A program made the translations under genes and the position numbers. A DNA stretch of 53,960 nucleotides from positions 1 through 53,960 of the IMG/VR virus record IMGVR_UViG_3300017963_000064; one strand, written 5' to 3'. Source of the stretch: a virus. Of the stretch, positions 34,233-41,582 are shown in pieces; position 1 is the first letter of the stretch, and every line of letters begins with the position of its first letter. Below the pieces are notes generated by a model, which saw only the letters and a program-made list of their open reading frames with translations, was not told where the DNA came from and ran no database searches.

Positions 34233-35504
34233 CTATGCCGCCTCTCCATTGTACACATAGACCACGTCGCCCGCCGCGTCCAGGTCCTCGGCCGGCAACA
34301 AGACGCCGCCGAAATACTTGTAAGGCCCACGTGGCCCGTTGACGTGGTTCCACAGGTAGTGCAGCCAGTCGAACATGCTCCAACTGTGGAACTGCCCACG
34401 CTTTTCGCTGGACGTCTGATTGAATCCGGTCGCAGTGGTAAACGGGATGCCGCGCGCGTACTCCAAGGCTGGCGCGATGTCTGACCACATCACCCGCCCG
34501 CGCTCCTTGGCAATGAGCAGGGCTTGGGTGAATTGGCCACGAGAGTAGTTCCAGGACTCCCGCAGGCCGCAGCAGGACGCGCCCACGCACATCTCCTTGA
34601 AGTGGGCGTCACTGACATAGAACCGCAGGCCCAAGCGTTCGCATTCCGCTTGCATCGACCGCATAAAGGGCGCCTTCATCCCTCGGGATCCTCGCAGGTA
34701 GCCGCTCTGGCCTGGACTGTGTAGCTGATATTGCTCAATCAAAGGGTAGCCAGCCAGCTTGCCGATTCTCCTGTAGCGCGCCTTGGCGCCCGGTGTGCGT
34801 AGCTCCACGCACAAAAACTCAGTGCTGACAGCCTCCGCGCCCGCGTCCGCAGCCTGGCGAATGAGCTCCAGGTAGCTGGGCGTGGAAACGCCCAAGATGA
34901 ATGGGCGGAGCCGCAGCGTAATGCCGCCAATGCCCCACCTGGCCATCCGCTCTATAGCCTTGAGACGCAGGGCTGGCCCAGGGACGCCGCGCTCTATCTT
35001 GGCGGCCTTGGCCTTGTCTGTGGTGATAATGGACATCTTGACGTGGAAGTGGTCGGCGCCTTTGAACTGCTCTACATACCGCGCGTCCTCCGTCCACCAT
35101 GTGCCCTTGGTGCTGAACGAGATAGGGTAACGCAGCTCCCTAAAGAACTCGATCAATTCAAGGCCCACTCCATAGCGATGCTCCAGGGGACAGAACGGGT
35201 CAGCCATGCCGCCCCATTGGACAGCCAAACGCTGGCGTGTGAAGGCGCCAAACTGGGGATACTCTGGATCTGTGAAAACGCGCTTGACCTTGTTCACATC
35301 GACTACGCCCACGCCCCTGGACAAGTACCGAGCCTTTGTGTTCCCAATGGCTTTTCTGAAATAGGCAAAACAGTATTGGCAATCGTATCCGCACCGGCTG
35401 TACTGGTCCAGCGTCAAAGGCATAGAGCAGTCCGTGATTTCCTGGCTCCACCGCGGACTCTCGTAGGCTGGCAGGTCGTCAGCCGCCCTATAGTGGGCTG
35501 TCAT
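34233..35504 (-). CDS. Radical SAM enzyme, SPL/photolyase-like type (rSAM2)
   Basis: With the ATG at 35504 the protein has 423 residues; it starts inside the end of the ParB-like gene by 17 bases, and a longer frame would be Arg-rich and unlikely. The radical SAM cluster is Cys38, Cys42 and Cys45 in RCGYDCQYCFAY, with preceding TDCSMPLTLDQY. WGGMADPFCPLEHRY gives the second SAM-binding loop. This C-x3-C-x2-C-F-A-Y form is typical of enzymes related to spore photoproduct lyase, which act on DNA thymine dimers. A link to DNA-base chemistry is thus plausible, but the family also covers other substrates. C-terminal 90 residues carry extra conserved aromatic residues. Confidence 0.82.
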   Translation of the reverse strand: MTAHYRAADDLPAYESPRWSQEITDCSMPLTLDQYSRCGYDCQYCFAYFRKAIGNTKARYLSRGVGVVDVNKVKRVFTDPEYPQFGAFTRQRLAVQWGGMADPFCPLEHRYGVGLELIEFFRELRYPISFSTKGTWWTEDARYVEQFKGADHFHVKMSIITTDKAKAAKIERGVPGPALRLKAIERMARWGIGGITLRLRPFILGVSTPSYLELIRQAADAGAEAVSTEFLCVELRTPGAKARYRRIGKLAGYPLIEQYQLHSPGQSGYLRGSRGMKAPFMRSMQAECERLGLRFYVSDAHFKEMCVGASCCGLRESWNYSRGQFTQALLIAKERGRVMWSDIAPALEYARGIPFTTATGFNQTSSEKRGQFHSWSMFDWLHYLWNHVNGPRGPYKYFGGVLLPAEDLDAAGDVVYVYNGEAA

Positions 35505-36261
35505 CTGCCAGCCTGGGCGCGACCTGGGCGTCCACGTCGCTCTCGGTCTCCTGGTCCTCTTCAGTCGCCAGCGTGGTATCCCTGAAGTGGAAGCGAACAC
35601 GGCCAGATTTCCACTCAAGCCCGAGGTGCATCGCCAGGCGCTCAAGCTGGCCCTCGCTGGCGCATTGGACAATGAGCCTGTGGTCCTTGGCTGGCTCTTC
35701 CCAACCCGCCAGGTCGGGGATCTCTTCCCCCACAAACGTCTCATCAGAGAGGAATCTCAGGGTGTCCAACGTGTCGCCGTCAATAGACACGGGGAGCTGG
35801 TCGGCCTGGGCCAGGGCGTCAAGGAACGTCACGTAGTCTGCACTATACATGCGTGTGTAGTCGAACGCGGTCAAGTCCCCGCCCGCCAAGGTCAGGTTGT
35901 TGTGGTCCAGGCTGTACGCCTTGGCCGCCGCCTCGCTCTCCGCGTCGACGCCGAACAACACCGGGACCGCCCAGTCTCCATCCTCCGCCAGGGCGATGCC
36001 ACGCGGGACGTCGCGCCCCTGCTTTTGCATCCAGCGTAGCGCCTGGGTCCGCCCGTTTCCCTCCACTACGCCACCGCTGCCGCCGTTCAAGGTCGGCTCG
36101 AACTTGGGCGGGTCCTTGAATCCGTAACGCCCTATGGAGTCAATCAGGGCGCCAAGGTCATGCAGCTTGGGGTTATCGTCCAGGAGAAGTAACTGCGCCA
36201 GTGGGATGTACTCGATCCGGAGAATGCCATCTTGGCTCTGAGGTACGGTAGAATCGGACAT
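35488..36261 (-). CDS. ParB/Srx-like domain protein
   Basis: The first 130 residues of this 257-residue protein follow the ParB N-terminal (ParB/sulfiredoxin-fold) plan: IPLAQLLLLDDNPKLHDLGALIDSIGRYGF, then VVEGNGRTQALRWMQ, which matches the G-x-x-R phosphate-binding loop. The rest is acidic and not recognised. ParB-fold proteins bind or hydrolyse nucleotides or cut DNA. Genes of this type often occur in phage modification and packaging regions. It begins next to the exported-protein gene (TGA then ATG) and ends inside rSAM2. It may recognise or prime DNA for the cassette. Confidence 0.8.
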   Translation of the reverse strand: MSDSTVPQSQDGILRIEYIPLAQLLLLDDNPKLHDLGALIDSIGRYGFKDPPKFEPTLNGGSGGVVEGNGRTQALRWMQKQGRDVPRGIALAEDGDWAVPVLFGVDAESEAAAKAYSLDHNNLTLAGGDLTAFDYTRMYSADYVTFLDALAQADQLPVSIDGDTLDTLRFLSDETFVGEEIPDLAGWEEPAKDHRLIVQCASEGQLERLAMHLGLEWKSGRVRFHFRDTTLATEEDQETESDVDAQVAPRLADDSPL

Positions 36262-36680
36262 TCAGTCGCCCTTTCCGCTTGCTTGACCAAAACGGCCAAG
36301 TTGACGATTTTGACGCGCGCGCTCAAGGCTGGCCAGGGCGCCAGAGCGCGAGGCACGTCTACAATGATAGGATGCCGCCCCACATAGTAGCCATCCAGAG
36401 GCCCAGCGTCCAGGGCTTGGACCACAAGCGACGCCCAGGCTGGATTGTTGGGGACGACAAGAATCGGGTCTCCGCAGGCCCAAGTCCCGCCCACGGGCAG
36501 GGCCACCCAGGGCGTCTGTTGTAGCTGGGCCTGGGTGTAGTAGAGATGGGGGCCACCTGGCGGAGAGCAATAAAGAGGGCGGCCAACGAACTCCCCAGCG
36601 TAAGAGGTTCCGGCTCCCCCTATGGCGTTCGCAACGACCAAGAAGATGAAAAGCTGAGCCAAGACACCGCCTTTTGTCAA
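36144..36680 (-). CDS. Exported hypothetical protein at the head of the late block
   Basis: This frame encodes a protein with a signal-peptide-like hydrophobic stretch (LAQLFIFLVVANAIGGAG) soon after the TTG at 36680, then a Pro/Gly-rich part (LYCSPPGGPHLYYTQAQLQQTPWVALPVGGTWACGDP) and a beta-type segment ending in VDVPRALAPW. The last 39 codons overlap the start of the ParB-like gene (36144-36261) in a different frame. The start is uncertain: no strong ribosome site is present and GTG 36782 is another option. It is the first gene after the late promoter. Function unknown. Confidence 0.55.
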   Translation of the reverse strand: MTKGGVLAQLFIFLVVANAIGGAGTSYAGEFVGRPLYCSPPGGPHLYYTQAQLQQTPWVALPVGGTWACGDPILVVPNNPAWASLVVQALDAGPLDGYYVGRHPIIVDVPRALAPWPALSARVKIVNLAVLVKQAERATECPILPYLRAKMAFSGSSTSHWRSYFSWTITPSCMTLAP

Positions 36681-36829
36681 AGGACCACCGCCTGGGGGGG
36701 AGGGCGATGGTCCCTTGTATGTGGTCACGCCACCCAGCGTGAGAGCCACCGATTGAGCGGGCGCCCTGTGGTTTAGTCCCACCCGCTAGTAAGACATCAG
36801 GGCGCCCTCCCTGGGAGCAGAACAACTTC

Positions 36830-36858
36830 ATTGTAACACATCACGCGCGCCCTGTCAA
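36830..36858 (-). promoter_or_regulatory. Leftward late promoter (sigma70 type)
   Basis: On the minus strand a perfect TTGACA (36853-36858) and TACAAT (36830-36835) are separated by exactly 17 bases. Transcription would start near 36823 and run through the cassette and structural genes. It lies in the divergent region facing the first rightward promoter at 36908-36936. A GC-rich dyad (AGGGCGCCCT at about 36799-36808) lies in the early leader and could act on expression. Confidence 0.85.
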
Positions 36859-36870
36859 CCTGGTCGTACC

Positions 36871-36936
36871 CCAACCTTAAAATTTGAGCAAAGGTCAAAA
36901 CTGGCCCTTGACAATCTTTGCTTATTGTGGTATGAT
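36871..36936 (+). promoter_or_regulatory. Rightward promoter P1, 66-bp module copy 1
   Basis: The 66-base block runs from CCAACCTTAA through TTGACA (36908-36913), a 17-base spacer and extended -10 TGGTATGAT (TATGAT 36931-36936). The same 66-base layout occurs at 40021-40086 and 41473-41538. It drives the genes 36978-39798. The conserved A-rich upstream half could be an UP element or a binding site for a phage regulator. Confidence 0.9.
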
Positions 36937-36977
36937 AGTGCCATAGTTTGATGAACTGAAACCCAGGAGGTAGCGAG

Positions 36978-37361
36978 ATGGCAGTTTATGTGAAGAGAGC
37001 AGACCTTGAGGCTTTTGTCGAGTTGGTGGGTGGGCGCTTTTATGGGCCGAGCACCAACCGCGCGCGCGCCCATGTGGCGTTTGTCCTCCCAGAGTCCGGC
37101 GTGAAGGCCGAGTTGAGCTTTTCGACGATCCTGAACAAAGGCGCCCAAGGGCGCTTTTATGGGCGTCAGGACTACTGGGGTTTTGATGAGCGGTCAGACG
37201 TCGGTTGGAACGAGATCAAGCTAAACACAAGCCCGCTAGACAATTTTTCATTTTTCGGCAAGGGCGCCCGCGCGCTGGCCACATATGCCGAGGCTCGAGA
37301 GTTCGCCGCGCTTTTGGCCGGGCGCGAAATTGATCAATGGGGCGAGTTTGTGGCCAAGTAG
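36978..37361 (+). CDS. Early hypothetical protein, first gene of the rightward block
   Basis: The 127-residue product starts at an ATG with AGGAGG seven bases upstream, 42 bases after promoter P1. Two short repeated pieces are visible inside it: GRFYG occurs near residues 19-23 and 58-62 with similar neighbours, suggesting an internal duplication. No family is recognised. Being the first early gene behind a strong promoter, it is probably highly expressed and may act on the host. Confidence 0.7.
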   Translation: MAVYVKRADLEAFVELVGGRFYGPSTNRARAHVAFVLPESGVKAELSFSTILNKGAQGRFYGRQDYWGFDERSDVGWNEIKLNTSPLDNFSFFGKGARALATYAEAREFAALLAGREIDQWGEFVAK

Positions 37362-37458
37362 CCACGCAGGCCCAGCGCGAAATAGCCTAAGTAGCCGCCA
37401 AGGGCGCCGCCCCAGGGCGCCCACCTTGGCCCGTTTGGGCCAGAAAGAGAGCCGACCG

Positions 37459-37782
37459 ATGATGACAAAAGCACTGAAACAGGCCACCCAACAGGCCACC
37501 GCCCACCTGATAGCCGACCAGGACGCCCGGACGTATAAAGACCGATGGGGAACGCCGTGGGTTTTGGAACTGGCTCTGGACTCCGAAACGCCGACCGAAA
37601 TCACCATCACCACCTGGGGATTCGACTACGAGACGATCCACATCCCCCAAACGCGCGGAGAACTGACCGCCGCCAAGATCGTCGCCTTTCAGCAGATCAC
37701 GCAGTGTGACGATGGCCTGGCCAAGGTGGCCTATCGCTACTACCTGGACATCCTCCACCGCGAGTGTGAAATAGCCGACTAG
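37459..37782 (+). CDS. Early hypothetical protein
   Basis: A 107-residue product starts at ATG 37459 (second ATG at 37462). Its leader of 27 bases is identical to the one before the 42051 gene, including the GAAAGAGAGCCGACCG ribosome region. The N-terminal half is helical and the middle shows beta-type repeats (VLELALDSETPTEITITTWGF). No family is recognised. Confidence 0.65.
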   Translation: MMTKALKQATQQATAHLIADQDARTYKDRWGTPWVLELALDSETPTEITITTWGFDYETIHIPQTRGELTAAKIVAFQQITQCDDGLAKVAYRYYLDILHRECEIAD

Positions 37783-37836
37783 AACCGCCAAGGGCGCCGC
37801 CCACTAGGCGCCCAGGCGCCACCAAGGAGCAGACCG

Positions 37837-38538
37837 ATGACGACCGCCACCAAGATGGTCAAAGCCTTCAAAGAGCACCGCTATGAAACCACCAAGGCCG
37901 CCGAACTGGCCGACGACTATGGGATACGCCTGCGACAGACGAAAAAGACGCGCCACCTGGGCGCCCAGGTTTGGGAACTGGCCACCTCGTACTACTACAC
38001 GAGCCAGAACAGCACGCTGGCCCGCCTGGCCGACCTGACCCATTTCGCCGTCGCCCACGGTCTGGAAGTGACGCCCTTGGCCTGGCAAAACGGCGCCTAC
38101 CGCGCCACCGACAAGGCCACCAAGGACCACCTACGGTTCGAGACCAAGCCTTGGCCGAAAGATTCCTGGGCCATCCTCTACGTCGAGATCAGCGAGGCGC
38201 CCGCCCACCCGACGCGGTCCTGGTGCATCGAAGTTCAGCAGGCCATCGCTCACAGCCTGGCCCAGGCCCTACGCGAGACGGGTTTCAACGCTGGCGCCGA
38301 GATCGACGGCGCCGATGGGTACGTCTTTGTGGACACCGCCATTTTCGGGGACGCCGCCGACTTCCAGCGCTACATCTGGGACCTGGATGGTGGGCGCTAC
38401 GGGATGAACGCCGTAGACGTCTACGCCCTGGATTTTGACGACATCGCCGCCGACCTGGAACCGCCGCCAGGCTGCACGCCCGAAGAGATCGAGGCTTGGG
38501 AGCAGATCCAGCGCGAACAGTTCCCGCCCGAGGACTAG
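37837..38538 (+). CDS. Early hypothetical protein
   Basis: The 233-residue product is acidic in its C-terminal half and contains strands WAILYVEISE and DGYVFVDTAIF, suggesting a mixed alpha/beta fold. The ATG follows AAGGAG. An intergenic GGGCGCC palindrome follows the stop. No family is recognised. Confidence 0.65.
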   Translation: MTTATKMVKAFKEHRYETTKAAELADDYGIRLRQTKKTRHLGAQVWELATSYYYTSQNSTLARLADLTHFAVAHGLEVTPLAWQNGAYRATDKATKDHLRFETKPWPKDSWAILYVEISEAPAHPTRSWCIEVQQAIAHSLAQALRETGFNAGAEIDGADGYVFVDTAIFGDAADFQRYIWDLDGGRYGMNAVDVYALDFDDIAADLEPPPGCTPEEIEAWEQIQREQFPPED

Positions 38539-38594
38539 AAACCGCCAAGGGCGCCGCCCGTGGGCGCCCTCCACGCCACCCAAGGAGGCAACCG

Positions 38595-39164
38595 ATGTCA
38601 GAGAATAACGTAGCCGTTCAACTGGATTATGAGCACGAGCACACCTACACAGCCACCGTCGTGTTCCCGCTGGACCCGAACATGACCCACGACTTGGAGG
38701 CCCAGGCCGTCACCGCCGCCCTTGAGGCCATCCCGCCCGAGCTCAAGCTGGACGCGATGTGCGACCCGGATGTGGAACTGCTCGGCCCGTCCGAACTGCA
38801 CGAGGGCGTGTTCCGCGCCCGCCTCACCTGGACGTTCACCGCCGTGTCTGGCCGCCAATGTTTCTACGCCCAGGTAGACGTACCCGAGCCGACGCCCGCC
38901 ACCGTCCACGCCCTGGATGCCGACTTCCAAGGGTACAAGTACACCCTCATCTTTCGGGAGGACGACACGATCACGTTCCACGCCAACGAGATCGGCAAGC
39001 CCTTGGGCGCCGCCCTGTACACCACTCGCTGCGGCTCCCGGATGGGCGTCCGCCTCCAAGGGCGCCTGGCGGGAAAACGGCGCTCCCTGTACCTGGCCCG
39101 CCGCGTCATCTTGGACTTTTTGGAAGAGAACATGGACGCGCCCGAACTGGAAACGTGGCTGTAG
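38595..39164 (+). CDS. Early hypothetical protein
   Basis: The ATG at 38595 lies seven bases after AAGGAGG; earlier starts in frame have no ribosome site. The 189-residue protein has strands around residues 20-32 (HTYTATVVFPLD) and 112-122 (KYTLIFREDD), then a basic C-terminal helix region (RMGVRLQGRLAGKRRSLYLARR). No family is recognised. It might bind nucleic acid, given the basic end. Confidence 0.65.
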   Translation: MSENNVAVQLDYEHEHTYTATVVFPLDPNMTHDLEAQAVTAALEAIPPELKLDAMCDPDVELLGPSELHEGVFRARLTWTFTAVSGRQCFYAQVDVPEPTPATVHALDADFQGYKYTLIFREDDTITFHANEIGKPLGAALYTTRCGSRMGVRLQGRLAGKRRSLYLARRVILDFLEENMDAPELETWL

Positions 39165-39220
39165 AGCCATCACCGCCAAGGGCGCCCGCCTGGGCGCCCT
39201 GGCCACAAAGGAGCAAGACA

Positions 39221-39577
39221 ATGCACATCAAACTGAATCCCCTCCGGATCTCGAACCGTTACGGCCGAGTGCTCACCCGCCTGGCCCTGGCCGAGATGTG
39301 GACCGATGCTAAGATGGAGGCCGCCCACTACTGGCGATACACCCAGCGTATGGCCGCCGAGGACAAGGCCTACACCTACCACCTGGCCCACGATCCAGAC
39401 GCAGACGCCGAAACGCGCGGCGAGGCCCAGGCCCACGCGCCCAGGACGCCCAAGTGGACGGTATGGGACCGCCTTCACTGGCACTTCACGAACTGGCGCC
39501 CTGGCGCCTTCCTGGTCAGCTTGGTGACTTTTTTCACAGAAGAGCCGGACATGTCCGGCGTCAGGCCCTACGGGTAA
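39221..39577 (+). CDS. Early hypothetical protein
   Basis: The 118-residue product starts at an ATG after AAAGGAG with nine bases of spacing. The first half is amphipathic and helical with many Trp, Tyr and Arg. The C-terminal part includes a hydrophobic run (AFLVSLVTFF) that could associate with membrane. No family is recognised. Confidence 0.6.
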   Translation: MHIKLNPLRISNRYGRVLTRLALAEMWTDAKMEAAHYWRYTQRMAAEDKAYTYHLAHDPDADAETRGEAQAHAPRTPKWTVWDRLHWHFTNWRPGAFLVSLVTFFTEEPDMSGVRPYG

Positions 39578-39588
39578 AGGAGGCCCAC

Positions 39589-39798
39589 GTGGCTACACAA
39601 CGTCAGCGCACCGTCGCACGCTGGAGCGGATGGGACGCCCACGGTTCAGGCGTCTCCCTGAATGACTGCCCGTTCAAGGGCCAGGACGCCGAACTTGTGG
39701 ACGCCTGGCGCCAAGGCTGGCAAGACCGCAACGAACAGATGAACCGAATCGCAGAGGCCCAGGCCGCGCCCAAGGCGCCACCTCAAGCTACCCGATAG
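39589..39798 (+). CDS. Rmf-like small protein (RMF/CrpP family)
   Basis: The 69-residue product matches the ribosome modulation factor plan: G-x-x-A-x-x-x-G-V-S-x-N-x-C-P-F then L-V-D-A-W-R-Q-G-W-Q-D. In E. coli, Rmf (55 residues) causes dimerisation of 70S ribosomes in stationary phase; related small proteins occur in many phages and plasmids with unknown roles. The GTG starts behind AAAGGAGG. A second Rmf-like gene is at 43706, so the phage keeps two. The family call is from the sequence pattern; the function in the phage is open. Confidence 0.75.
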   Translation: MATQRQRTVARWSGWDAHGSGVSLNDCPFKGQDAELVDAWRQGWQDRNEQMNRIAEAQAAPKAPPQATR

Positions 39799-39820
39799 CC
39801 AGGCCGCCCAGGCCCACCAA

Positions 39821-39862
39821 GACGCCCAAAAGGACCAAAAAAGCCCTTTTGGGCGTCTTTTT
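39821..39862 (+). terminator. Rho-independent terminator after the first early unit
   Basis: A strong stem (GACGCCCAAAAGG with CCCTTTTGGGCGTC) is followed by TTTTT. It lies 22 bases after the Rmf-like gene and directly before the 88-bp inverted repeat copy B. It closes the P1 unit. Confidence 0.9.
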
Positions 39863-39866
39863 GTCG

Positions 39867-39954
39867 CTGAGTGTCAAGTGACCATATCATAACGTATCTC
39901 AGAATGAGCGTGGATATTCAAAGGAGGGGTTACTGTGCGACGTCCTGGGGATTT
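39867..39954 (+). repeat. 88-bp inverted repeat, copy B
   Basis: Exactly identical, in inverted orientation, to 18169-18256. On the plus strand it contains dyads GTCA-AG-TGAC and CTCA-GAA-TGAG, then AAAGGAGGGG seven bases ahead of a GTG that opens a 31-codon frame to 40030. It fills the interval between a terminator and the next promoter. It is a candidate regulatory or recombination site. The whole 358-base gap 39799-40156 holds, in order, the terminator, this repeat, a T-rich tract (39951-39966), promoter P2 and the next ribosome site; no longer gene is seen. Confidence 0.95.
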
Positions 39955-40020
39955 TACTTTTTTTTTCTTGGCCAAAACGCGCCAAACGGCCATCCCCAGG
40001 GCGCTGCCTGGCCAGCCTGC

Positions 40021-40086
40021 CCAACCTTAAACTTTTAGAAAAGGGCAAAACTGGCCCTTGACAAGTTTTTGCTATTGTGGTATGAT
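40021..40086 (+). promoter_or_regulatory. Rightward promoter P2, 66-bp module copy 2
   Basis: This copy has TTGACA 40058-40063, a 17-base spacer and TATGAT 40081-40086 with an extended TGG, and shares the CCAACCTTAA start and ACTGGCC-type centre with P1 and P3. It drives the ArdC-like gene and the 41077 gene; a hairpin follows at 41414-41443. Confidence 0.9.
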
Positions 40087-40156
40087 GGCTGTGTAGTTTA
40101 CACCCGCGACCTAGAGCAGGGCGCCCGCCGCTACGGGCAGCCCAAGGAGCAGAACA

Positions 40157-40996
40157 GTGAAAATCAAACTTTCAGCCAAGGCCCAAGCCTCCCTTGATTC
40201 GGTCGTCGAACGGCTCAAGTCCGGCGACCTCTCACCCGTGACCAGAATCGCCCGCATAACCCGGCACCCGGACGACGACTGCCCAATGGCGCATTGGTCG
40301 TTCAATAACGTCGTTTTGGCCTACTTGCAGACAGGTAGCTTGGACTGCCGCGGTTACCGCCAATGGCAGGAAGTTGGTCGCCAGGTCAAGAAGGGCAGCT
40401 CTGCCGCGTTCATCTTTGCGCCCATCAACGTCTACAAGAAGGGCGCCGATGGAAAACCCCTAGTTGAGGACGGCCACAAGGTTGTAGCCTTTACGCGGTT
40501 CCGCACGATCCCCGTTTTCCCGGTGGAGTCGACCGAGGGCGAACCGCTGCCCGACTTCAACTATGCGCCCACCAAGCTGCCTCCGCTGGTTGACGTGGCC
40601 ACCCACATGGGCGTGAAAGCAACGTGGACGCCTCTCCCTCCTGACCGCCTGGCCGACTACAGCCCGACCAAAGACGCCATTCGGGTGGGCACCCACGGCG
40701 CCGCCGAGTTTTTCCACGAACTGGCCCACGCGGTTCACGCGCGCGTTTTGAAGGCCAGGGGCGAGACGATCAAAGGAGGCCAGCAAGAAGAGCAAGAAAC
40801 CGTAGCCGAGTTTACGGCCAGCGTCCTGATGGACCTCTACAACATTGGCGACACGACCGGCAATAGCTGGGCGTACATCCAAAAATACGCCAAGGATCCC
40901 ATTGAAGCAGTGATGGCCAGCCTCAAGGACGTTGAGGCGATTCTGGCCGCCATTGAGCAGGCTCAAGCCGAGATGGGGCTGGCCCAGGCCGCATAA
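40157..40996 (+). CDS. ArdC-like antirestriction protein (ssDNA-binding domain plus metallopeptidase)
   Basis: The 279-residue protein has the two-part design of ArdC. The N-terminal domain (about 30-130) carries WSFNNVVLAYLQTGSLDCRGYRQWQEVGRQVKKG, the ArdC-type single-strand DNA-binding pattern. The C-terminal domain carries the zinc protease motif HELAH (His187-Glu188-x-x-His191) with a later Glu in QETVAEFTASVL. ArdC proteins protect incoming plasmid or phage DNA from host restriction. The GTG lies eight bases after AAGGAG. Its place directly after P2 fits expression soon after infection. Confidence 0.88.
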   Translation: MKIKLSAKAQASLDSVVERLKSGDLSPVTRIARITRHPDDDCPMAHWSFNNVVLAYLQTGSLDCRGYRQWQEVGRQVKKGSSAAFIFAPINVYKKGADGKPLVEDGHKVVAFTRFRTIPVFPVESTEGEPLPDFNYAPTKLPPLVDVATHMGVKATWTPLPPDRLADYSPTKDAIRVGTHGAAEFFHELAHAVHARVLKARGETIKGGQQEEQETVAEFTASVLMDLYNIGDTTGNSWAYIQKYAKDPIEAVMASLKDVEAILAAIEQAQAEMGLAQAA

Positions 40997-41030
40997 AGCG
41001 CCAAGCCGCCCAGGCCCACCAAGCCACCTG

Positions 41031-41057
41031 CTAGGGCGCCCACCGTGGGCGCCCTAG
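41031..41057. repeat. Perfect GGGCGCCC intergenic palindrome
   Basis: Arms CTAGGGCGCCCAC and GTGGGCGCCCTAG are separated by one base, giving a 27-base near-perfect palindrome between the ArdC-like gene and the next. Related GGGCGCC dyads lie in the gaps after 37361, 37782, 38538, 39164 and 41975. Their mRNA stems could stabilise or separate transcripts. Confidence 0.8.
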
Positions 41058-41076
41058 AACAGATAAGGAGACGACC

Positions 41077-41388
41077 GTGACAGACCACAGAGACACCCAA
41101 GCACTCGCCCGCATCAATCAGGCCCACGCCATCGCCCTGGGCGGCCACTTGGCCACAAACATAGAAACTGCCGCCGCTGCGTTTCACGTCACGCAGATGG
41201 ACACGATGGTGTCCCTCCAATGGTTCGGCCTGGTCATCCTCAAGGCCCTGCAGAACGACATCCGCGAATGTGCCAGGCTACACCAAGGCGGGCGCCTGAC
41301 CCGCCAGGATCAACGCGACCTCGCCTTGATCCAAACCGAGCTTGAGGCTTGCCTGGGCGCCTGCGAACGGGCAGCCGCGCGCGAGTAA
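41077..41388 (+). CDS. Early hypothetical helical protein
   Basis: The 103-residue product starts at a GTG after AAGGAG. It is entirely helical with heptad-like spacing (ALARINQAHAIALGG, LVILKALQNDIRECARLHQG, LIQTELEACLGAC). Cys residues at the end could pair. No family is recognised. Confidence 0.65.
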   Translation: MTDHRDTQALARINQAHAIALGGHLATNIETAAAAFHVTQMDTMVSLQWFGLVILKALQNDIRECARLHQGGRLTRQDQRDLALIQTELEACLGACERAAARE

Positions 41389-41413
41389 AACGCCCAAGTT
41401 GACCATATTCTAG

Positions 41414-41450
41414 CCGCCCTGGCGCCCACCTGGCCCAGGGCGGTGACTTT
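41414..41450 (+). terminator. Hairpin terminator after the P2 unit
   Basis: Arms CCGCCCTGG (41414-41422) and CCAGGGCGG (41435-41443) are followed by TGACTTTTT. It lies 26 bases after the 41077 gene and about 60 bases before the -35 of P3. Confidence 0.75.
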
Positions 41451-41472
41451 TTGGATGCACATCCAAGGCCGC

Positions 41473-41538
41473 CCAACCTTAAAATTATAGCAAAGCGCAA
41501 AACTGGCCCTTGACAAACCTTTGCTATTGTGGTATGAT
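41473..41538 (+). promoter_or_regulatory. Rightward promoter P3, 66-bp module copy 3
   Basis: TTGACA at 41510-41515, a 17-base spacer and TATGAT at 41533-41538 with TGG before it. The upstream 37 bases closely match P1 and P2. It drives the genes 41583-43918. Confidence 0.9.
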
Positions 41539-41582
41539 GGTGTCACAGTTTGGTTGAATGCGAGACACAAAGGAGCAGAACG

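Noticed and set aside
35505-35744. Extended N-terminus of rSAM2
   Set aside because: The extra 80 residues are Arg/Ser-rich and antisense in character to the ParB-like end; ATG 35504 fits the family length.
36262-36831. Alternative minus-strand frame of 189 residues at the head of the late block
   Set aside because: It is rich in Arg, Gly, Ser and Pro with no domain; the frame 36144-36680 has a signal peptide and more natural composition.
36783-36977. Another gene in the divergent gap
   Set aside because: The 195 bases hold the late promoter and the P1 module; no frame with a ribosome site was seen.
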